From Berberis thunbergii (Eukaryota; Streptophyta; Magnoliopsida; Ranunculales; Berberidaceae): a stretch of DNA of 64,000 bases. The stretch is taken from positions 186,001 through 250,000 of the forward strand of contig QNQO01000681.1 in NCBI GenBank assembly GCA_003290165.1, written 5' to 3'. The position numbers and the translations under genes are program-made. The notes beneath the pieces are model-generated. The model saw only the letters and a program-made list of their open reading frames with translations, did not search any database and was not told the origin of the DNA. Shown one piece after another: positions 20,862 through 32,555 of the stretch. Numbering within the stretch: the first letter of the stretch is position 1; each line of letters opens with the position of its first letter.

Positions 20862-22635
20862 CCCACCCATCACGAATCTGCCAACCTCAGAGCTCGCCCA
20901 CACATGGTAGCCCGCCCACACAAGGTTGCTACATATCCTTTGAACCAGTGACTTACCTTAGGTATCATTTTTTTAAGTGCTTAGTTAGAAGTTCTGAACG
21001 ATCTTATGAATGAACTGTTCGTTTCGCTTTTGAATGAACCGTTTGACAATTTTTCCCCACTGAGCTGAATGAAATTATGACATAAATATTGTTCTTAAAT
21101 CATGCCCAATCATTATCCAAATCCTCGAAAATGTTACAATACATTTTATTACACAAATATTGAAATACGACCAAGTATATTTAAGAAACATTATCAAACC
21201 AAATTTCTTACTAATATTTGTTTGCAATATGATCTTGTAATAAACCAATATAACCACAATACTACTTGAAAAGGAAGTGCAATCTTATCGAAGATCAAAA
21301 TCCATATTTTATATTCTTTAATACGGTATTAACATACACATAAAGCATAAAAGCTACATGCTACATAATGAAAACTTGAAATATAGACAAGAGGGTGAGT
21401 TGGAGAGATGAAGAAAACTTGAAAAATACAGAGAAAGAAAATAAAGATGAAGGAGAGAAATGAGATAAATTTCTTACAATTGAAGAGGCATTGTGAAGGT
21501 AGGTAGAACGACAATACTTGGTTAAGATAATGAAGGCGGACCATCAAAATTTAGCCCTACTTGTTTATAAGAAGATGGGGATAACAATTGTCATTACAAA
21601 ATTATTTAAAGGTTACTATTGAAATAATTTTAGGGCCATCAATCAGTGTTAAGTGATCAACACCTCTCTGTTGCTTACTTCAATCAGAAGCTGAGAACTA
21701 AAAACAAATACCCTAAACAAAGTATCCCACTTCTTATTAAAATAAAGTATCCCACCCATCACGAATCTGCCAACCTCAGAGCTCGCCCACACATGGTAGC
21801 ACGCCCACACAAGGTTGCTACATATCCTTTGAACCGGTGACTTACCTTAGGTGTCATTTTTTTAAGTGCTTAGTTAGAAGTTCTGAACGAGCTTATTAAT
21901 GAACTGTTCGTTTCGCTTTTGAATGAACCGTTTGACAATTTTTCCCATTGAGCTGAATAAAATTATGACATAAATATTGTTCTTAAAATCATACACAATC
22001 ATTATCCAAATCCTCGAAAATGTTACAATACCTTTCATTACAAAAATATTGTAATACGACCAAGTATATTTAAGAAACATTATCAAACCAAATTTCTTAC
22101 TAATATTTGTTTGCAATATGATCTTGTAATAAACCAATATAACCACAATACTTCTTGAGAAAGAAGTGCAATCTTATCGAAGATCAAAATCCATATTTTA
22201 TATTCTTTAATATGGTATTAACATACACATACATAATGAAAACTTGAAATATAGACGAGAGGGTGAGTTGGAGTGATGAAGAAAAACTTGAAAAATACAG
22301 AGAAAGAAAATAAAGATGAATGAGATAAATTTCTTACTATTGAAGAGTCATTGTGAAGGTAGGTAAAACGACAATACTTGGTGAAGATAATGAAGGCGGG
22401 CCGTCAAAATTTAGCCCTACTTGTTTATAAGAAGATGAGGACAACAATTGCCATTACAAAATTATTTTAAGGTTACTATTGGAATAGTTTTAGGGTCATC
22501 AATCAGTGTTAAGTGATCAACACATCTCTGTTGCTTACTCCAATCAGAAGCTGAGAACTAAAAACAAATACCCTAAACAAAGTATCTCACTTCTTATTAA
22601 AACTTCTGACTCTATTTACAAGTAAAAATAAACAC
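20862..22635. repeat. Near-tandem duplication, unit 889 bp
   Basis: The block starting CCCACCCATCACGAATCTGCC at 20862 recurs at 21751 and the two run in parallel for most of their length, with small indels. Each unit contains a copy of the element seen in better form at 22644-23330: left-end-like sequence GGT(A/G)TCATTTTTTTAAG(T)GC near 20960 and 21850, and a right end AAAAATAAACAC at 22635. So an ancestral element plus its left flank was duplicated. Confidence 0.75.
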
Positions 22636-22643
22636 CCTCTTAG

Positions 22644-23330
22644 GTGGTGTTTTTTTTAAGAGCTTAGAAGCTAACTTCTAACTAGAGTTAGAAGTTCTGA
22701 ACGAGCTTCTGAATGAACTGTTTGTTTTGCTTCTGAATGGGCTACTGATTAGAAGTTGTAGAATTAAAATGTGTTTTTTTAGGTGTTGAATGACAATTGT
22801 TTGACAATTTTACCCCACAGAGGAGACACGTACAAGAATGGAGAGATGGTGGGTTTGAAACCCGACATATACGGTAGTGATCAAATATATTTGTCAAAAT
22901 TTCAAAGCTACATGCTACATAATGAAAACTATATACATAATGAAAACTTGAAAATATATATGAGAGGGAGATTGGAAAGATGAAGAAAAGCTTGGAAAAT
23001 ACAGAGAAAAAACACAAAGATGAAGGAGATAAGTTTCTTACCATTGAAGAGTCCTTGTGAAGTGGTGAAGAGAATGAAAGTATGAAGTCAAAATTTATCC
23101 CTACTTGTTTTTAAAAACATGGGGGCAACAATTGTCATTACAAAATTATTTTAAGGTTATTATTGTAATAATTTTTTAGTTAGTACTCAGCGCTAAGTGA
23201 TCGGCACCTCCCTGGTGCTTACTCCAATCAAAAGTTGAACTTCTGATCAGAACTAAAAACAAACACTCTAAATAATGTAGTTCACTTCTTATTAAGACTT
23301 ATGACTTTATTTAGAAGCAAAAACAAACAC
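22644..23330. mobile_element. Non-autonomous hAT-like MITE (687 bp), related to the tandem units
   Basis: The left end is GTGGTGTTTTTTTTAAG and the right end GCAAAAACAAACAC. The flanking 8-mers CCTCTTAG at 22636-22643 and 23331-23338 are identical, an hAT-type target duplication. Subterminal repeats of TTAGAAG/CTTCTAA type occur. It sits directly against the right end of the preceding related unit, so the family seems to have inserted at its own terminus. No protein is encoded. Confidence 0.7.
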
Positions 23331-23338
23331 CCTCTTAG

Positions 23339-23762
23339 ACTTTGTATTTGGTGGCACACTTTAGATTATGTGTTTGTGGTTAGAGCTACTATAAAGGAAA
23401 AGTTTGGGGTTGTCTTATGCTCATGCACTTCACCATGTGTTCTCTCAACAATTGTTTTTATTCGTATGATTTCTTCGGCTTTAAGCTCAATGACGAGCTT
23501 CTTTAACCCGGGGAGGTTGATGTAATTAAGTTCTTTTAGCAATAGTAGTTTTTAGCATTATTAGAAATTCTAGTATTATTGTAATAGGGTTTTCAATTAG
23601 GGTTATAACATTGGTTTTCGAATAGGTTTAGGGTTTGTTTCTTGTCATAGAAGTTAGGTTAGTTATAAAAGGAGCGTAGGTTGTTCACTGTGAAGACACT
23701 GATTGATGAAAATAATTTATTTGTTTATTTGTTTTTTACTTCGTCAATTTATTTAGAGTGGG
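23339..23762 (+). other. Decayed retroelement-like DNA
   Basis: Bases 23460-23525 can be read as a polyprotein-like end (ending NPGRLM). They are followed by the dispersed repeat that also occurs at 19765. No frame is intact. Assignment to an LTR retrotransposon is weak. Confidence 0.35.
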
Positions 23763-23911
23763 GCTAGGTAACCAGGTTTTACAACCAGAATGATGTGGCA
23801 TCATCATATGAGTTTTTACAACCTCGAGATACATATAAAAACTTTGAAAATTTCATCATTCTTTCAGGATTATGCCATGTCACCATGGTTGCAAGAATCT
23901 AGTTTCCTAGC
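23763..23911. mobile_element. Putative MITE, 149 bp
   Basis: The ends GCTAGGTAACCAGGTT and the reverse complement of ...GAATCTAGTTTCCTAGC form an imperfect terminal inverted repeat of about 44 bp. It lies inside a dispersed repeat that is uninterrupted at 19870-19910, which supports insertion. No clean target duplication was found, so the superfamily is unknown. Confidence 0.5.
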
Positions 23912-24179
23912 ATTTTTTTATTTATTTATTGCCATTTTATTTCAATTTTCACTTTCTATTCAATTCACGTATATTTGCAAGTTTAATTCTATCAAAGTTT
24001 GTCCCAATTTAAACGCATACACCTGAGTTGTGACAAGGTCATCCCTTTATACCTTATTTATTTCATTTTTGTAAGAAATATTGATCTCTCGGACCCTAGG
24101 AAGCATAGATCACTGAAAATCCAACATGCCTATGTCAGATAGATCTGGAATATGGAGAAAGAGGGATGCACTTTCATAA

Positions 24180-24460
24180 TCAGGTCAACCAATAGAGCTT
24201 CGGCATTGATCTATTAACAAAATAGTGCTTCGTCAAATAATGTCCATAAAGAGGCCTATGGTCTGATGCTAACGCTGGTAGATGTTGGACTTTGGTATTA
24301 GGGAATTGATATATCCATTGATCATTGCCTAACCCTCGATCAAGCCTTTTAGCTACCATTGCCAACCCATGTTTACTATTGGTCCATGTGAAAGATGGAC
24401 CTTCGTATCCTATTAGATCCATTAATGAACATTGCGTCATGAGATAATTTAACTCTCAGC
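24180..24460 (-). pseudogene. LINE ORF2 endonuclease fragment
   Basis: The minus strand reads MTQCSLMDLIGYEGPSFTWT, NSKHGLAMVAKRLDRGLGND and VQHLPALASDHRPL. This is the C-terminal part of the apurinic-type endonuclease of plant L1 elements, including the SDHxP motif. The downstream minus-strand end is at 24180. Upstream sequence is interrupted by the hAT at 24475. Confidence 0.82.
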
Positions 24461-24474
24461 ATTGACGTTGAGAT

Positions 24475-25094
24475 TAGGGGTGGGCATCCCATCCCGCGAT
24501 CCTGATCCCGTTTATCTCATCCCAATTTTTTCGGGTCTTTTTGGGATTGATCAAACTCATTCCGATCCCGTCTCATCCCGATGAAGATTTTCAATCCCGC
24601 CCGTCCCGTCCAGAACCTATTTAATATTAATTATTATTAATTTTAATATTTATTAACTCAAAATTTTGTGTCAAATTAAGTGTGGTACATGAAGTTTTGA
24701 GGAGTTGTGTGAATTTAACATCACGAATAATTGTATTATAGTTTAAAACAATAGCACTGTCATAGATAACTCCTTAATCTGCATAATGATAGAAAATACT
24801 ATAATATTCTTGAATAGATGATGTAAATAGGAACATAAATAGAAACTTATAAAAATAAGACCTAACATATTGTGCGACAAATGAGTAGACCTAATGAGAA
24901 GGTTGATGATATAGTAATTATAAGAATATACGTTTAATATGCACATCATAATAACTTAGTAATTGCACAAAAATCCAACCATGCTCATCCCGTCTTGAAC
25001 CCGTTTGGGATGGGACGAGGTCGGGATCCCGAAGATAAAACAACGGGATGAAATTGGAATGAGTCCATCCCATCTCATCCCGTGCCCACCCCTA
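24475..25094. mobile_element. Non-autonomous hAT element (TAGGGGTGGGCA group), 620 bp
   Basis: Ends TAGGGGTGGGCA and TGCCCACCCCTA are exact inverted repeats. The target duplication is GTTGAGAT (24467-24474) / GTTGAGAG (25095-25102), one mismatch. Subterminal CCCATCCCG/CCCGATCC repeats match those of 1338-2249. The interior is AT-rich and non-coding. Confidence 0.9.
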
Positions 25095-25102
25095 GTTGAG
25101 AG

Positions 25103-25671
25103 TAAGAATTATTACCTACTTGGAGATCATTGTTAGCAATGACACTGAAGTCTGATCTAATTTTTTTGTTTTTTTGTTTTTTTTTTAACCAAATAATTGG
25201 GGTATCCACACTTCACACCAAGGGTCTCCATTGCTTTTGGCAAGAAGTATGGCCTGTTTTTTTTATTTCACTTGGATTTGCAACTAGTTTGGCTTTGTTC
25301 ATGCAGATACGAGTTATAGTCCCTTGGGTTATCATCAGTGAACATGAGTAAGAGATTCGTTAATCTGAAATATCAAAACCTACAATTACCACAATCATTG
25401 GGTTGAACTAATACTTCAGTCGAGCTTCGGGGTTGCAACAAATAAATGAAGAGCTCACCATAACATATTGTCACTGTTGCTTATCAGCTGCTACTACTGA
25501 AGGCTACAAAGAATAGTTTACAAGAATATCCAACTAAGAAGATATGGGAGGAAGGTGCTTCTCATCTTCTTCCTAGATTGACTGCCAAGTAGGTCAACTT
25601 GCCGAATATCAAACTCCAGGAACTGAAGATCATTCCCAACTATTTCACAACAAACACCACTTACAGAGGCA
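25103..25671. other. Downstream region of the ethanolamine kinase gene
   Basis: This includes the probable 3' untranslated region (minus strand, below 25672). No other gene or element boundary is recognised. Confidence 0.4.
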
Positions 25672-28600
25672 TCACCCAGTTCCAGATTCTGTGAGGAATG
25701 ATTTTGCTAAAGTGAAGCAACTGTCTTTCTGCTTCTTATACTCTTTGTATCGCAAGAAGAAGTAATCAAGATAATCGAAATTGATCGGAGACATCTTTGC
25801 CTGCATGGATGAAAGAGGTAAGGGTGGTCAAGAGTTGCATAATGCTCTATTCTGGACCTCACTAAGATGGGAAATTACCTGGATCAATGCCCATAGAGCC
25901 CAATATAAGTGTGATGCTAACTTGTAACAATTTGTCTCGATATAGAGAGATTTGAGATCTTCATCCTTTACCTGCTTAAAGAAAAAGTTAGCATAGTTTG
26001 GATGATGGTGCCTGTTAGAAACATACACAAACTACTATCGAACAAGGAAATGATTTGAAATTGTACAAATACTGATGGTTGCAATAGACTGTTCAATTGG
26101 GATAGGCCACAAACTAAACTTTTAGCATGATGTGTGCCATGGGAACACCAATTTATGTTTCGTTTCCCAGAATCTTTGCTCTAAAGAAATGTAATATGCT
26201 GATATTGTTTGGTGACTGCCTAAATGTCTTGTTTTCACTTTAAGCGAACATGTCTCCTCAAGTGGAATGGAGTTTGTTTCTCTTTCAAGTTTGTTGGATG
26301 GTTTCTGTCTGACAATTGGGATTGGGATAAATGGATTTGGAAATTGGATTGAGTGCAAGGGTTCTCCATATGTTATGCAACTTAGCAAGGGGGTCAAGTA
26401 TATTCTCACGGTTCTCATTCATAATTCCATTAACAAGAGTTTGGAGAAAGGAAATCCTGAGTTTGGAGAAAGGAAATCCTGCTTAGAATCTCTTTATTTG
26501 TTTGGGTTTTGGTTCGTCATGGTAGTATCCCATAGAAGACTGTCTATAAACAATTCTTGCAATTTTTGTGTGGTTGATGGTGAAAGTGTTCCTCACTCAT
26601 TCCTTTATTGCATTAGGTTGGCGAGATTTCATTTGGTTGGGGAGATTTCTGAGTTCAAACCACTTTTTTCGGTCATTTGGAGTGATTTGAGTCTCAGTCT
26701 TTTGAAAAGTTGGTGGGGTCATCATCACAGGAATTTTTATTGAAGTACCACATATGCTATTTGTTTGGCAGTCCCAAAGGGAACATCAAGGATGCACCGA
26801 CTCTCCGAAAAACCTCCGTATCACGCGTTAAATGCGTGTCGGACGCATATTTGCGCCCAACACGCGCTGGACATGTATTGGACACGGGGTCAACGGTCAA
26901 AATTTGTTGACTGGTTTGGACACGGCCTGGATACAGTCCGGACACGGTCCATACTGTTTATATTCTTCTCCCGATTGCAGATCTGAAGGGTTAACTCGAA
27001 CCCTAGCGCTAGCAGACCAGAGAGAAACAAAAGAAGTAGAGGAGGGAAGAAGAAGAGGAAAGGGAAGAAAAAACAGTCGAACCCTAGCGCTAGCAGAGAG
27101 AAACAGTCGAACCTGTTTTCGATCGATATCGAACCCTTTGATTTGTTTGAGGGGAAGAGAAGGGAAGGAGAAGAAAATAAAAGGAAACAGGAGAGAAACG
27201 GTCGAATCCCCCTTTCGATCGAACCCTTTGACATCGGTCCTTTCACATCCACAACTTCTTGTCCAGAACATGCGTCATCGCCTTCAAATTCGCAGAGCTC
27301 TAGTCTTCAAACCACCAACTTGAGTAGAGACTTGCCTGTGCTAGCGAGTTCAATCTTGAACAATAGGGTCCGCGTGTACCCTCGCAAGCTGAACATGACA
27401 TTTCCAAAGGGTGTCACTGTAATGCCAATCAGTGATGGCATGTGGGTTGTTGTGAGCTCGGATTTCCCAAAAAGAACAAGGTAAATGATTCATTGCTCTG
27501 TTTTGCTTTGCTTCTTCATTCTTCTCTGTCTCTGTTTTGCTTTGCTTCTTCATTTTCTATTTTGCTTCTTCCTTCCTTTTTTTTTGTTTCATTCTGTCAA
27601 TATCTTGTGATGAGCATAAAAGATTGACATTGTTGTTCGAGGAAAAAACTATTATCCCTATAAACCCTGTTTAGTTAAAATATTGAAGTTATTATCATCG
27701 CAAATCACCCGAACACTGTGGTATACTAGTAAGAGGAAGAAATAAATACCTCCATAGAAGTATCATCAGCTCGCTAGATTGAAAATATGTAGTCGAGCTT
27801 CCTGTATCATGTGAAGGAGCTCTGTGATTTGAGCTCCTAGCATCCTAGGATGTTATCTTCTCCTTGTATTTGTTGCAATGAGTCATCCTTGTATTTGTTG
27901 CAATGAGTCATGATGCATGGCGAAGTGATGCCAGTGTCATTCATGTCATGAAATTTCTGTGATGTCTGGCCATTGGTGAATGCTTGTGTAGATTAATATT
28001 TTTTTACTTGTAGAGCTCTAGTTAATCCGCCAGTTAATGAAGAAGAAGAGATGTAGCCGCCTTGCTGGTGAGTTTTTGAAATTATCAATTTACATTTTAC
28101 ATTATCAAGTTAATAAAATTATATTGCTTATGACTTGAGCTTGACTTTATGATGCATTTGTAATTTTGAATGAATGAATTTGAATGTTTTATTGATATGT
28201 TTGGATTGTTTAATAGTATTATTTATGATTTTCTGTTCATATGAGTTACAAAAAAAAATTAAAAAATTAAGTTTGATCGTATCGTCGAGTCCTATTTTTT
28301 TGAAAATTGCTGAGTTGCCGTGTCGTATCCGTGTCCAAGTCTGAGTCCGTGCATCCTTGGGGAACATTGTATCCATAACAAAGTTCAAGAGCGACGATAA
28401 TTTGACGATGGAGATCTCGAGTATCCCAAAGGGCAGCCTTTTCTTTTTTCCTCTTCTTCTCTTCCTATCAAAATTATTTTTATACCTATGTAGTTAGGCC
28501 TAAGGTTTAGCAACGGATAACCTCCTCGCTCTATACATACCTCCACCAAAAGTCGTACACTTGTGATTTTTTGTTTTTTTAAGGTAGTTGTGACTCTTTG

Positions 28601-31600
28601 TTGAGACTTTATCATCTAGCCAACAACAGAAAATAAACGGTCCATTGTTATTGAACTTTCAAACCATTTTTGATTGGGCAAACTATTGGAATGAGCTGAA
28701 TTTTTTTGTTTACTGCTTTAAGTGAACATCATCATCAAAGTCCATTCTCGATACTTTTGGGGTCTATAAAGAAAATAATTGGAGAATTGTATTATTGTTG
28801 TTTTTATTCCTTGACTGAATACAAGCTTATATAAGCTAACTTCTACCTAACCTTATAGAAATGTGAACTTAAAACTTTTTATATAAAATAGAGTTTTATT
28901 CTGACTTTACTTCTTTAACTATTCTGACTTTTCTATTTTTGTACTTTCCTTCTTGTAGAATTGAATCAATTTTGGACTTGGACTTGGACTTGGCTATGTT
29001 GAGTGCAAGCCTTACATTTCTAACACGCCCTCGCAAGCTGGACATGTAGATGCAGATGAAATGTGTAGCTTGGAGGAAACTTTGAAGTCCAATTTGGTGA
29101 AGAAATCATGACTGTCGAGTGGACGACTAATGGTTTGATTCGAGTGGTCAGCATGACTCCAATTCTGGATGTTTTTGGATAAAATTCTGGTATAAAGAAA
29201 TCATGATTGTTGAGTGAATGGCTAATGGTTTGATTCGAGTAGTCATCATGACTCTACAATTCTGGTATGAAGAAATCATGACTGTCGATTGAATGGCTAA
29301 TGGTTTGATTCGAGTGGTCAGCATGACTCCACAATTCTGGTATGAAGAAATAATTGGAGAATTGTATTATTATTCCTTGACTGAACACAAGCTTATATAA
29401 GCTAACATCTACCTAATCTTGTAGAAATGGAAAACTTAAAACTTTCTATACAAAATAGTCTTATTCTAACTTTCTTATTTTGATTTTACTTCTTTAATTA
29501 TTTTGAATTTTCTATTCATGTATTTTCCTATTCTTGTACTTTTCTTCTTGTAGAGGTGAATCAATCTTAGACTTGAGTTTGGTTATGTTGAGTGCAAGCC
29601 CTACATATTCTACCAGGGTCGGCTACACGGATTTTGGTTCTCCAAGCAATGCAGTCTTCCCACATATCCTCGCCTAATCCAAGCTCAAGAATGTCTTCGT
29701 TTACCGCTTTAAGTGAACATCATACTAAAAATTATTAGCTGAAGAGTGGGTCTTATTTGTTGGAATACACAAATATAGTATCTCTTGATGTACCTTGGTG
29801 AAGTGAGGATTTCCCTTTTTGTTTATATAATACAATATTTTTTTGTTTGCTGGAAATTTTTTTTTTTTTATTATTTAGTACTTTGATCCTTCTCCAAATG
29901 AACCCATCTTCCAACTTGAGTCATCATGATAATGGTTTTTTTACTTGTAAAATTGAGCTAAATTCTAATTCTCCTGTCAATGAATCTTTTTCACCACAAA
30001 CATATCACCATGGAAAACAAATACGATCATGTAACAGAAGAATTTTAAACATGTGATCATAACAGAAGAATTTTAAACATGAAAAAAACATTTAAATTTG
30101 CCTACCTCATGAGGCCTGTCAGGCTGTAAATAATGCCTGAAGAAATGATATTGTGCATCCTTATCTGGGTATCTACATTGAAATACAAAGTTAGCAAAAA
30201 TGACTGTCTTTTAAACATTACTCAATGGAAAAATGCCATGTGACAGAAAAAGAAGAATACATACAAGCTATAGTCGCAATCAAAGCCTGCATACTCGTTG
30301 AAGTGATTTGCAATATCATAACCTCTGAAGCTGTATGATCCATATTCAAAATCAATGAAATAGAGCTTTTCTGATATTGCATTTGTAATGAGGCAAAAGA
30401 CAAGTGGAAAATCAGTATATAACCAATAAGTATAAATGCTACGACAGAACTATCAACGGAAAACAATATTTATATATTAATGAAGGCAATCTGCATGTAG
30501 TTGAAACTCAACGTCATGACCAACAGGCTGACAGAATACTAGACTGGGAAGCATTTAAAGCAAATACGTGAATTGATACAAAACTTAAATGCCTCGGCTT
30601 AACCAAAAGAAGACTTATACTAATTAAAGAGTCTTAAAAACAAACATCTCTAGAACTAAAATGAGCAGAACACAAGTACCAAAAGGACGCCAATAGATCA
30701 ATGACAAATTGACAGTTTTCATTGAGAACTAAAATGAGCGGAACATATGGACCAAAGAGACCCGACAATAGAATGTGCATTTAGAGAATAGAAAATGTAC
30801 TTACCTTCATCATCATTAAGCATCAAGTTTCCAGAAAGCAAGTCATTGTGAGCAAAGACCACAGGAGCATTTAGCAAATCAGTTAACTCCTGAAGGGCAA
30901 TGACAAATTATTCATACTTAAAATAGGATCCACCCTGCTCCCTTAATAAACAATAAGTATAGTATCTGTCACAAAACAATATGTAATCTGGATATGGCAA
31001 ATGTGTATCAGCCATCAACTTGTACAAGTCACATATACAGTCAGGGTGTCATAGGCTTCCATTATTTCTAAAGAAGTGTTCAGTATGAACCAACAACTTC
31101 ATATCATCTCCAGAGATCAGGTAAAACTATGGTTAAGGCAATTGAACCTGGAAAGATGCAGGTAAAGAATACCATATTACATTAGTGATCATATGCTGTC
31201 CTTTCTTTTCCTTTTTTTAAGAGAAATCAAGACTCCAGAGAAGCATGGTTTGCAAGGAAGAGAATCTTTGAGGAGATGATGCTAGAATATCCTTGTATGA
31301 CAAGAGGGAGCAAATGATTGCCTTATCCCCTTTTCTTGGGGGGTTGTTTGATGGAGGGAGGAGGCAATGTTGCTACATCCTCCTATCGCTTCTTGTTATC
31401 TAGGATGGGTTGGTACCACTGGTTTTTGTCTCTCCCTGTTAACTAGTCGTTCTATTCTGAAAAATTGTGGGTCCCTTGAACCCAGCTTGACTTGTGCAAA
31501 ACAAAGAGAGAGGGGAGATATCAACTATAAGTAGCTGACATTGAATGATACCTTGAGCTGAGTAACAGCATCATGAACTTCTGCAAATGATATCATCTCG

Positions 31601-32524
31601 TACCTTTTCTGCTTCTCTCTGTCATCAAATTTAAGAGTAGATGCTGCAACGCGATGGGAAATAAGCATATAAGATATAAAAACTCGCATGATTGTCAAAA
31701 TAGAATAATTCACAGAATTTTAACATTACAGGGGATGGAAAATAGGAGGTTAATGTGTATGACATTATAAATCAGCATTAATCACTGAAGACCTTTCTCC
31801 AGGAACTTGAATATGTCATTCCATAGTTGTGGTTCTCTTGAGCCTGGTATCTCAACCTGGTGGAACTTGCGCAGTTGCCTTCCAATATCAGCAGCTAATT
31901 TGGGCTTTCCCATGTCTATCAAGAGAGAAGAATCCCTTAGTTCAAATGTTACAACATGCAGGTCATCCTGCTTAACCTTTTAAAGGAAATGTGCATGCTT
32001 AGTTCTAGCAAAAAACAATTAGCAAACTATATCTTTCATCCTAAAGCATTCAATGAGGTGATTCCATTAATCTTAAAAGTTGTAAAAGTTTTCAGAACAT
32101 AAAAAATGTGTTTATCCTTCTATTCAAATGTAATAACATGTTCCCTCATCGTAAATGAAGTACAACATGGATGTGGACAATTAAGTATATGCATATGAAA
32201 CGCACATTATAATTGAGGTTAAAGTCCACTCTCCATTGTCGAAGGCCCTGGACACTTGATATATGATAGATATGCATTCTTTAACAGCTTAGCATAGATG
32301 GCAATTTAGCGAACTTTGATGCCATGTTAACATTAATCCTAAGAGTGTTGGATTCTTGCCCAAGTCACCAACATAGCATTTTCTAGTACTTTTAAGCCTT
32401 TTTGCCGAAGGGGAGTATTACAACTAAAGTCAACTCCCATTATCTAGCCTTCTTTAATAGTTCAAAATTTCAACATAGATGCAATTAAATATATTGTGCT
32501 TTCATTTTAAAAAAAAAATTTTTT

Positions 32525-32555
<31 letters not shown>

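Noticed and set aside
29098..29345. Direct repeats as a possible CRISPR-like array
   Set aside because: A plant nuclear intron with three contiguous units and no spacers; no cas genes; better explained as a tandem repeat in a TRIM-like element.
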